The notes under the pieces are model-generated. The model searched no databases. It saw only the letters and a list, made by a program, of their open reading frames with translations, and was not told the origin of the DNA. Position numbers and translations under genes: made by a program. A DNA stretch of 64,000 bases from the NCBI GenBank assembly GCA_964019695.1, contig OZ026525.1, forward strand, positions 62,156,253-62,220,252. The letters run 5' to 3'. Shown here in pieces: positions 36,501 to 48,927 of the stretch. The first letter of the stretch is position 1; each line of letters starts with the position of its first letter. The stretch comes from Loripinus fragilis. Lineage: Eukaryota > Mollusca > Bivalvia > Lucinida > Lucinidae.

Positions 36501-39500
36501 GATAGAATGACCAATAGTGATCTAGAGCCTCAAATGTTTCAAGATGGTTTCTTATTATACATAATTGACAAAAATGACCAACAAATAACTGAAAATTTAG
36601 CATTAAGCATCAGGGATACAGAGGCAGAGCAGTTTCCAACAAAAATATTCAGAGACTGGACAGCCTATACATGTCAGTGTTTTACTAGGGGGGGGGGGGG
36701 GGGGGGGGGGAACCTCCTTTCACTACTGTGCTTTGGTTTATGTATGAAAGAAGTTAGATCCTTTATATGGGAAAAGAACCCAGGACCACAGATTTTCTGG
36801 AAAGGTATGTGGCATCAATTCTATTTTAACATTTGTAGAATTTCTAGCTGTCAATCTATCTCAAAAGCTGATAGAAGAGTAAATATAATGTCATGCTGCC
36901 TGCTTACGAGATGGCTGTAGTTTTGAACATAAAATGATGGCTCCCCAAATTCTATTATGATTATTTTTTCAGGGCCGACTTGACAGTGGATGACATTGAC
37001 CGCATCAACGAATCTTTGAATGCTGACCATATCAAAATGTAAGTGATTTACTGTAAATCATAACTAAGGGCCTGGAGCTGTAACCAGAAAAGACTTAGAT
37101 TAACCTAGAGACAGCTGCAGCCCAGTCTTACCTGTAGGCATCAAGAAAAAAAATGAGTTCTCCAAGGCCAGATTTTTTTTATTAGTTGATTTACAAGCAT
37201 TTTTTTCAGATATAGGGTGGGGGGATGAAAAAAAAAGCTCTGAAAATGACCGGTTGACTGATCATTTTCAGAGTTTGTTTTTTTTCATTTTCAGAGCATT
37301 TTTCTTAACAGTTAAACTAGTAAAGTAAACCGACAGTCTGTATTAAATCTTTTATAATTTTCCTGCATAAGACAATCACTTTTAACAGTGTCACTCTCAA
37401 AAATACACAAACAGAACCTCAAAAATATATTATTTTTTCAACGAAACAAATAATATCTAGAGTCGGCGGATAAAACAAAAAAATAGAAATTGAATTTTAT
37501 TTTTTTCTACTTTCTGAAAAATTACGGTAAGAGGGTTTGTAAATCAGCTAATAAAAAAAATCTGGCCTAAGTAGGGGTTTTCCAATTTAGAGTAACTGGA
37601 TGATTACTCTTTTAGAAAAAAATGAGATATTGATAAAACTGATATAGTACATGAGTGCTTATTGAAATCATTTTTAAAACTGAGTTGACAAAAAAAGATA
37701 AAATGTGAGGCTTTGTAGAGCATTTTGTGCATTTTCACAACAGGTTAAATAATTACAGATCTCTTTACAAATGTTAGATGACACTATACTTACTTTGAAA
37801 CGGCATTTTTGGCGTGAAAACATCAAGATTTTGCCATATATAGTACTAAACATGGGTTTTTAGCTCGCCTGAGCCATTGGCTCATGGTGATCTATTGTAA
37901 TTGTTGGATGTCCGTCGTGTGTCGTCAACAATTGCTTCAAATGACATCTCCTAAACTACTGGCTGGATTTAGACCAAACTTGGTAGGAATGATCCTTATA
38001 TGGCCCTCTTTAGTTCCGGTCCATTGCATATCTAGGTCACACAGGCTAAAACTAGATGTTTAATATGAAAACTTTAAAAATCTTCTTCTCTGAAACCACA
38101 AGGCCTAGAGCTGTGGTATTTGGTATGTAGCATCACCTAGTGGACCTCTACCAAGTTTTTTTTTCAAATTATCTCCCTGGGGCCAAAATGGCCTCTGCCC
38201 CAGGGGTCACATGTTTTATGTAGGCTTATATCTAGGGAAAACATGAAAAAATCTTCTTGTCTGAAGCCATAAGGCCTAGAGCCTTGATATTTGGTATGTA
38301 GCATGACCAAGTGGACTCTACCAAGTTTGTTCAAATTATGCCACCGTGGTCCAAATAGGCCCCACCCCAGGTGTCACCAGGGGCATGGACAGCTTTCAAC
38401 AGATATCTATATGTAAACTTTAAACAAAACTCAGATGAGCCATTTAGGGCCTCTTGGCCCTCTTGTTTATTGGTATCATTACATAATGTTGCCAAATATT
38501 TGAAATACATTGTCATTTGAGAACTTGATTAATTTTTAAATGTGGTATTCTTAAATTCTACTGCAGTTAGATTTACATGTAGGTAGGAACTTGGGAAATA
38601 TGCATGTTTCTGGTTAAAATACAGTATAGAATTTTGAAAAAAGTGTGCTTATGAGGGTTAATACAGTATTCGCATATGACCCATGACACGTTATTTCCAA
38701 CAATGTGACGTTTTGACATGTGTAGGCTCAGACAAGCATGTGCAGCCTCCTTTAAAGCTTAGAAACTCTAAATGATGTTCAGTTAGTAGCTTAACACTCA
38801 TAGAATAATCAAGTGACGAGCAAAGGCTCTGATCAGACTGGGCATATGCGCAGGCTGGTCTGAGTCTTTGCTGGTCGCACATACCATATATTTGGAAATC
38901 TCATGCCGTGAAGACAGCATCAACATTAAATCATTTTGTTGGTCCGTAAATGTAACATTTAAAGTTATGATTTTTTCCAGGGTATTGTCAGATGTGTTTC
39001 ATCTTGACGACCACAAGAGCAACTTGAAGACCGGTATTGTCATGGACCTGTTTTACTATACTCTACAGTTCGCCAGAGAGAATGGCTTCACGAAGGAACA
39101 GACCTCAGCTTTCTTCTCCATTGTCAAGAAAACACATGAAGTTTGTATTGGTAAGAAACAAGCCATAATTAATAAGACCCTTAATCAGGGATGATCCTAG
39201 CTCATAAAAGTCATTGGCCTTTTCGATAAAATACTTGAAAAAGCTTGGTCCATAACAGCAAATCTCTATCTCTTTACATTATAAAAAAGCCCATTATTCA
39301 CTGTCACAGTAAAGGGGGCCTTTTTAGAATAATATGTGTCATTTAGCACAGGGTCCCCTTCCAGGTTTATCCCTGACTTTTAACTAATTCCTTGCTAGCG
39401 GCGACTTTGTTCGTCTGCTGATAACCTTTGCAAACAGTTTGGACCCAGATCAGGATTGACAGAATGTCGGTCCTGATCTGGATCCAAACTGTTTGACACT

Positions 39501-42500
39501 CTGATAGTGTTCCTGAAAGATTTTTTTAAAACAGTTTTTTTTAAAAAAAGGTAAGCAGATGACAAAAATCATGAGTTAATGGAAAAATTGGCTTTTAAAA
39601 TTAAAGACACTCCCAATTTCATAGTCACGAAACCAGGAAAAAACTTTTTAGAGGCATACACGTAGCAGGAAATGTAATGCATGGGTGAGAGTTTTCAGGA
39701 TTATTCCTGAATTCAGGATTTTTAGGCTGACTTTCCATAGAATGCTGATATAGGCAGATTATAACAGCTTCTCTGATATATTTTCAGTATGTCTTAAGGC
39801 AATTGACCATTTAAACTTGAAATTGTTATTATTTCATAGGCAGTGCTGCATGTTTTAAGACTTGAATTTTGAAAGTTCAGGATTTCGGAAAATTTGAACT
39901 TTTCCCCATGATATTGGTGTTTCACAGCTCATTCCAAGCAAATATACATGTATGCCTCATTTAGAATATGATGAGTATCCATTTAATGGGTAATTTGATC
40001 ATTTGTCTGTGATCTGAGGTAATCATGCTGAAACATTTTTAGACTGGTGGAATCTTCCATCCAAAATGATCTATTAAAGTTTTGATGTTCCAATTTGCAG
40101 ATTTATGGCTATGTGGCAGATAATCTCTCATTATCTCATTATCATTAGTGAATAATTAACTTATACATTTTCTTCTGTTATTCAGAAACTCCATTTGGAA
40201 ATGTTGACCAGACTTTCAACTACTTCAAGGAGCTGGTACTTTGCCATGCTGTGAATGTAAGTGAGCTGCTGCATGTGATTTCCAACAATGTGGCACTTTG
40301 ACACGTGCAGACTCAGACGAGCCTTTGCAGCCTCCTTTAAGCTAAGAAGCTCTAAATTGTGTTCAGTCAGTAGTTTAACACTCAAAGAATATTCATGCGA
40401 CAAGCAAAGGCTCTGATCAGACTGCACGTATGCGCAGGCTGATCTGAGGCTTTGCTGGTCGCACATACCATATTGTTGAAAATCTCATGCACTGACTCAA
40501 GTATTTATCAAACATGTGTGACTTGTGGGTTTGCTACTATAATTTCCACAGGTTTAGATAAAAAAATAATTGAGCGTAAAATTGTAAACATTTTCTTACC
40601 CATCAGTTTTATCATATGTTTTGGGTGCTCAAAAGAACCGTCTCATTGAGACGGTTCTTTTGAGTACCAACAACAAATGTTTTGGTTGAGAAATAAGAAA
40701 AATATTTTTTTTACACACTCTTGACTAAAGCCCTGAATTTCTGTCTTTGTCACAAATGTTCAGTAAGTTGAATGTTAGTTCTGTTCTTCCCCATAAATCC
40801 CAGATTAAATTTTCAGTCAGTATATTTGCATGAGTGAATTATGGTAAATGATCTGATATTTCAAACACTTTTCTCTTTCTATCTCAAATAAAATGGTAGT
40901 CAGTGTTACGACATAAAGCCGGTCAGGAAGGAAGAGGGGAAATTTTATTGGAAAATTCCTTTAGGCGATGACGATGCTACCAGGGAAAAATAATGCACAC
41001 AACTAGTAATAACTTTTCAGTACTTTATGTACTAAAAAACATCGACAACACATTAAAAATACAATGACACCACCTACGCTATTATTTCTGGCTAGTTGAC
41101 CATCCTATTCTAGGGCAAGTTGCCACTCTAAGATCGTTTCAATTAGAATCAGTCTTAGAGTGTCCTGCTCTAGATGTACGTCAACTAGTCAGAAATAAGA
41201 AACGTAAAGAATATAATTCACATACAAAATCTAAGATCTAAGAAAAAAAACTGGGCCCATCTAATCTTAAGTATCGCGGTATGGAGTGCTTTCCCTTGAT
41301 TTACGCGTTTCGCGAAAACTACATCTTCTTGGCCACACAATCGTTGACTCTTAGTCAAAAGGCTCTGAGATAATTTATATCTAATTGTCACCTTGCACTG
41401 AGATGTCAGATCTTTTCAGTACTTTATGTACTAAAAAACATTGACAACACATTAATAATACAATGACACCACCTACGCTATTATTTCTGGCTAGTTGACC
41501 ATGCTATACTAAAGGCAAGTTGCCACTCTAAGATCGTTTCAATAAGAATCAATCTTAGAGTGTCCTGCTCTAGATGTACGTCAACTAGTCAGAAATAAGA
41601 AACGTAAAGAATATAATTCACTTACAAAATCTAAGATCTAAGAAAAATCCTGGGCCCATCTAATCTTAAGTATTGCGATATGGAGTGCTTTCCCTTGATT
41701 TACGCGTTTCGCGAAAACTACATCTTCTTGGCCACACAATCGTTGACTCTTAGTCAATAGGCTCTGAGATAATTTATATCTAATCGTCACCTTGCACTGA
41801 GACGTCAGATCTAATTCTATGGGACTTCCTTTATAACCCGCGTATTTTGGATCGCGATCTTGTCTCTTTAAGTCACCTTTGTTTGTTAAATCGCGATTCC
41901 AGCCGGTTGGCTTATCAACTCATAGGGTATGTAGTTGATTTCTGGCTAGGTTGGAATTATTGGATCCTGGAACCTGATCCCACGCTGTTCGTGGCCTAAG
42001 GGGACGACTGTTAGGTGCCCTCAGGTTTCAGATACTATAATGGTTCACCAACATTCTACCTCCAACGTAGGAGGGGACACAAATCAGAGATAATTCTTTC
42101 TATAATAATGAATAGCGTCTCTATAATGTACATGTACCTCGTTACGGTAACTTTATAATGTCCCCTAACAAAAATGGACAATTCCACCCTTTATATAGTG
42201 AGAAATGCCCAAGATCTTCAAGAAAGGTAACAAAATCATGCACACGTTACTAAATAAAGAAACAATGAACTCTATCTCAGACAAACCGCCCTTATATTGG
42301 ACTAATAGTAGAAAAGGTACCGTATCATGGTTCGTATAGGTGACCATGTGCATACCTAAACCTTTGCGTATTTGTGCGTATATGCAACCATCACTGAGTC
42401 TGATGTTCCTGACATTCGACATCGCAACAGTCAGACTAACTTTATACAACTTAAGAACTTTAAACAGAAATCTACTTCAGATTGATTTAAATTTTTATCA

Positions 42501-45500
42501 ATTATTTGAAAGTGTCAAATAACACTATATCATTTATAAATGAGCATATTTTATCTAACACAAATAATTTAATGAACATTTGATATCATTGATTTTTTCT
42601 TATGTAATAGTTAATTTAGAAAAGTGACTGAAAAATTAAATAAGAACCCTTTTAGTGGTGAATAGGAAAGATGTGTATGTTTTCTTTGTTGATTGGGCCT
42701 AAAATAAAATTTTATTTGTTTCCCTTTACCCGGCCGACCCTGAAAAAAGGGCCCTACCCAAAAAATTTTATTTCAATTTTCAGTCTAGAATTATTTTTTT
42801 TAAAATTCATTGGCAATTTGCTAACTTCAAGAATTGTCCAATGTAAACAGTGTTATATTTAAAAAATATTTTTAGTTTCAAATTGTTTGTGTATTTAATG
42901 TTATTTCCTAAAGTAGGACTATTTACAATTAAGTTTAATGGGTATCGAGTTTGGGTTCAGTAAAATAAAATAATTTTCCAACCGACCGACCCATACCGGT
43001 TAAACAGGGTCGTGTAAGGGGAAACAAAAATATTTCTAAGGTTGGCCTTGAATATGAGTGCCTTTTAGTTAAATATCACTAATCCAGCGACTACTGCAGG
43101 CAGTTTATTTTGTTATTGTCAACTTTTTATCAGGTGTTGACATTTTTGTATATCTACAAGTTATGGTCAAGTAAAATACCTGTGTTTAGGGTAACCGACC
43201 CTACCTAAATTTACTGGTGAAACCTATATTTTTTTCAGGTTTTCTGGAAAAAAATAATAATTTCATGGATTTTGAAAGGCGACATGCCTTTCAAAATGCA
43301 TGAAATTATATTTTTTCCAGAAAAAAAATAATTAAAAAAATTATGTGTGCCTACCCTACCTAAAATTTTCAGACCTGTTACCCGAAACACACTTATTTTT
43401 TATTTCGCCTAAGAAGTTTCTGAATCAGTGAATGTTTTGTTGTATTTTCTTGTTATAGCGACCTCCCCACAGTATAGAACTATTCACACCTGACCAAGTG
43501 AGGCTGGTCACAGAATACACAGTCAACTCCTACTTCAGACATTTCAAGATGTACAAATATGCATTCACTCCACTGGTAGGTATATGTCAGTCCCATTAGT
43601 ACTCGTTGCGTTATTACGCGAGTAAGCGTATAGTCCGGATCTGCCTTGGCTCACAAAATTAAAAAAAAAAAATAAAAAAAATTGTATAATGCTGTAAATG
43701 AGCCGCGACATGAAATTTCCAAACAATGTGGTATGTGCCACCAGCAAAGACTCAGACCAGCCTGCACCTACGCCCAGTCTGATCAGAGCCTTTGCTAGTG
43801 GCTTGAATATTATATGACTGTTAAGCTACTGACCGAACAGTATTTGTAGCTTCTAAGCTTAAAAGGTTCGTCTGAGTCTATTCATGTCAAAATGCCACAT
43901 TGTTGGAAATCTTATGTCTCGGCTCAAATTATTCTCAAATTCGGATAATTGGGTTACTTGTGCTTATCAATCTATTTTTCTCAGACCATGTCTAACAAGA
44001 ACAGAACAAAAATTTTATTTGCAGTTAAACTCAGGCCACAGGCAGGTGGCATATGAGATTAAACATTACATATGTCAAAAGTAAAATGACGTACATAACA
44101 GGCATGTGTTTGAGAAAGAGTTTTAACTTACTTAGGGGAAGGAAAGGGTGTTGGTTGTACATAGTGTACGAAATAAATATTAATCATGCATGTGTGAAGG
44201 TTTTCGGATTCAATTTTAAATTCAGGGTTTTGAGGCTGACTCATAGAAAGCTAGCCTCCAATACTGAATTAGGCGGATTATAACAGCTTTTCAGACAAAT
44301 TTGCAGCTTATATAAACCACTGGGCTATCTAACCCTGAAAATGCCAATCATGGCTGTGGCAAATAATGTTTGTTGCGGTCCTACTAGGTGAATGTTCATG
44401 CCCAAAACAAACCAGCATGGTATGAAATTTGACCAAGGGTCCCAATCAAATCCAATGACTGAATACTATTATTGAATGTTCTTTTAATGATTTCATCAGA
44501 TATGCTGACTATATTTCCAGTGCTGGAGATCTTTCTTTTCAGAATCATAGGGCCAGTTAAGCAAAAATAATTTGCTTAAAATTGTGATTCTTTTCTTACT
44601 ATCAGTTTAAACATGTGTTTTGGGTGCTCAAAAGTACCGTCTCATCGAGACGGTTCTTTTGAGTACCCACAACATATGTTTTGGTTGGTTGAGAAATAAG
44701 AAAAATAATTTTCTGGTACCCAGTCTTATCTGGCCGTCCGCGTAGCGCAGTCGATAACGTGTCTGGCTACAGATGAGTGTCTGACTGCAGATCCAGGGGT
44801 CGCGAGTTCGATCCCGGTCCGGTCCCATACTTTCGTGGAGATTGATCATGAAATGATTTCTACGGTCATTCTCCTCCCTTCCGCTGATTCATTCAAGAAG
44901 GGTTGTTGTCAGTTACAAGCGAAAGTATGTGTGCGAATTACTGGTTAACCGCTTGTTCAAGCCTGCCCAGGAAAAAGTGTGGTGAGGTGAACTGACCGTC
45001 CCGCAATGACCATAGCTGTTGACTTGGGACGTAAAGCAACAAAACAAACAAACAAACCAGTCTTATCTGGAGGCCTGAGAATGAGCACAGTGACTATGCA
45101 TCAAAGTTCACATACAATTGTGTACAAAGTATTGGAATATGGATTCATTTTCTCATAAAAGTAAAGATGAAGGCAAAGATCAGGAATCAATACGATCAAG
45201 TACCACACCTACCCGAGACACCATCTTGGAAGGTGACAAAAACACAAGGAAACATCACACACAAGAGAGCCAAGCGGTCTGCCCTTTCCCAGCAGGTGAT
45301 CACAAGGCTGCGAGGAACAGAGAAGACAGTATACTAAAGACAAACGTGAAACATAATAACAAAAAAGATCCAGAAAAGAAGCACCGCCTTGGAATGGTCA
45401 GTAAAAAAATCACTGGAGGGCTTAAACATGTTTAACAGTATAAATCTTGTTAAAAACTGCAACTTTTAGAGATGATTTGTTTAAAAAAACTGCTAAGTTT

Positions 45501-48500
45501 TATATAAAAGTCTTTTAGGTGCAAATCAGTTGAAATGCCTTAAAGAAGATACATTGAATGCAGCTAGGGAAATAAAGCCTAAATGTATAGAAACAAACCT
45601 GTAGCCCCTTAAAATGTATATTGAAGTTAAATGAACCATCCTATACATTATTGTATCATACTAGATGAAAGATTCTATCAGTTTAAAGAGGGTTAAAGAA
45701 TTTTTGGTATGATTGTAGGTTCGACTAGACCTTTCAATATCCTATGTTGGCATCCCTGAAACTCCACCCCCTTCTGAAGGTCAGTATCAATTTGAATTTG
45801 AGTCAGTGCATGAGATTTCTAACAAAATGGCATTTTGACATGTGAAGACTGATGAGCCTGTGCAGCCTCCTTTTAAGCTTAGAAACTCTAAATGATGTTC
45901 AGTCAGTAGCTTAACAATCATAGAATACTCAAGCGACTAGGAAAGGCTCTGATCAGACTGCACCTATGCGCAGGCTGATCTGAGGCTTTGCTGGTCCTAC
46001 ATACCACATTGTTGGAAATCTCATGCACTGGGTCAATTTGAATTTTATTACTCAATTTTTATTTCCCCCACCATCGTGTTTGTGATTCATCAACTTTAAC
46101 ATCTGACTGCCAGTCAGTGATATATTAAGCAACAAATCACTGTGAATGTGAGTGAATCTATTTCTATCTATTTCTTAAACAAACGATAATGTGTTTGAAA
46201 AGAATCTCTGTCAGTTTTCTTTTGTTTTGTTTGATTTCTTTACGTCCCATCAACAATCTTTTAGATAAACAGGGAAGAGTCTTCCTGGGTTGAACCAGTA
46301 CTAAGCTAGGATAAACGTGTCTTGCTCAAGGACCTAAACGCAATGACCCTGGTGTGGCTTGAACCTGCGGCCCTCCGGCCTCGAGTCAAGCACTCAACTG
46401 CTGAGCCACTGCGCTCCCTATGTCAGTCAGTGGGAAAATGGAGATGATATTTTTAAAGTTCCGGCCGATGACCTGGGTCATTAAGAACTTATGTCCGCTG
46501 ATGGGACTGAAGGGGTGTTAATAGAAGTCAAGTGACAACATTCCACTTTTCTCTGGAACTTTCCGAGCAAGAACATGAAGATGGAAATGATTCCCTTTCG
46601 GACAATAATAGAAATAAGACAGGCGAGGAAAGACTCATACCTGCCACCCCAAAGCACTGTGACAATTCCTATTGACAAATATAACAGGGCTTTTTCCAGC
46701 AAATTGGGGGAAAGGCCCCTAGCCAAAATTGGGAAAAATGATCAACTTAACATCAAAATTGGGAGAAATTAATGACATAGAACATAACAAGGATAGCAAA
46801 TCAAGTTATTTTAGATTGTATTATGTCAAGCATACCACTTAAGCACAAGTGTTTAAGTATCATTCTGATATGGGTCATTGTTTCTCATAAGTAGCAAAAA
46901 AAAAAAGTGATTTTTTTTTTTTTTTTTCCTTTTACTTTTCTTAATGGGGAAAAACAGACATGATATTGGGAAAAAGGTGGCTATTTTTGATTGGGAATGG
47001 GGCAGAAATTCGGCCCCTAGAAAAAGGCAGAAATCTCCTGTATAAACAAGAACATGAAAAATGCAGAGGACAGAAAAGTTTGTGTCAATTGAAAGTTAGT
47101 TAATAAAAATGTCATTAATTAAGGGATTTTCCTATTGGCTCAGTTAGAGGGTCCTTGGTTAGCTTTATTGGTCAGAGGCCAAAGGCCGAGGACCAATACA
47201 GCTGACCTCAGACCTGTAACTGAGCCAATATGAAATTGCTTGGTTAATAACATGATAATATTTCTTACTAAAATTGGTAAAGCTGGTATAAAAGGGGTTG
47301 CTTCATTCATGTGTTTAAAACCTATCACCAACAAGCAATTATATTGTTTTATCATTCTTACTCAAATGAAAGAAAGAAAGAGGGCAAAGATCAGGAATCG
47401 ATACAATCAAGCACCACACCTGACCCCGAATACCAATGAGAAAGTAACAACGTCACAATTAGACATCACAAATTAGAGCCAAGCGGTGAGCCTTTTTCCA
47501 ACAGGTGACCACAAGGTATCAACAAACAGACGTGCATGAAAGCATAACAAAACAAGACAGAAATAACATGAATCATTCACAAAAGAACCACCGCCTTGGA
47601 ACGGTCAGTAAAATATTTCATGGAGGGCTTAAACCGGTTTAATGGTGCACCAACCTCACCCTTAGTTCAGATGTGGATCAAGACACATAGTTGTTTGGTT
47701 TGCATGAAAGACCCCTAACTTATCAATGCATCATCTTCTAGAACATATAAATCAAGATATAAAAAGGAGATAAAGCAAAGATAAGGACTCACTAGTATTT
47801 GATGTCGTTTTGTGATCAGACCTGAAGGTAAAGTTCAATTTGATGCAACATTTTAGCAGATATTAAACATTGATGTTACTTTCAATTTGATGTTACTTTG
47901 ATGCAGTTTGATGCAAAAAATCAACCACAAATTATACTCTGATATATCTCTTTAACAAATATCATTCCTGGTATGGTAGATGTTCTTAAATATTCAACAC
48001 CAGTTGCCTGCCAAAAAGACCTTGACAAACAGTGCAGACCCAGATCAGTCTGCTTCTGAAAAAGCAGTCTGATCAGGGTCTTCCCTGTTTGCCATACTGA
48101 CAAGCATTTTGTGAATCCAAGTCCTGATAACCAAAATTTTTATTTGAGGACAGAATGAGAAAGTGTTTGAGATTTTAGAACATTTACTATATTATTGTTT
48201 TCCCTCAGGCTTTTGAAACAAAACAGGTTAAGTCAGTTTGAAGCAGGCAGCTTGTTGAAAGATGTTTGGCAAAAAATGGTACATTGATGTAGCTTTGAAC
48301 CCTTGTGCTGTCAACTAAATGAATACATGTTATCCATCCCTGTTTCCAGCCATATAATAGCTCTTGTACAAATATCATTCTTGGTACATGTATTGTTGTT
48401 TTTCCTTAGACTCTGTTGAAACAAAATCTGCATATGATGCAGCTTTATCAACAGTTTCAGGAGAATCAGGTAAAGTCAGATTTGATGCAGCTTTTGAAAG

Positions 48501-48852
48501 ATGTTTAGCATAAAATTGTTACATTGATGCAGCTTTTAACTCTTGTCCTGCAGACTAAATACATGTATGAGCCGTGACATGTGATTTCCAACAATATGGC
48601 ATTTTTACAACTGTAGACTCAGACGAGCCTGTGCAGCCTTCTTTTAGGCTTAGAAACCCCAAATGATGTTCAGTCAGTAGCTTAGCACTCATAGAATATT
48701 CAAGCGACGAGCAAAGGCTCTGATCAGACTGTGCGTATGCGCAGGCTGGTCTGAGCCTTTGCTAGTCCAACATACCACATTGTTGGAAATCTCATGTCGC
48801 AGCTCAATATTATCATATCCCTGCCTGTTTCCAGCCATTATAATGATATGAT

Positions 48853-48927
<75 letters not shown>

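Noticed and set aside
36507..36920. 137-codon ORF in intron 2
   Set aside because: It contains the poly-G tract as a glycine run, has no motif, and lies in intron sequence.
45118..45435. 105-codon ORF in intron 6
   Set aside because: It is antisense to a Penelope 3' non-coding tail.
48855..48923. CRISPR-like or regulatory array at the CAT repeat
   Set aside because: It is a plain trinucleotide microsatellite with no spacers.
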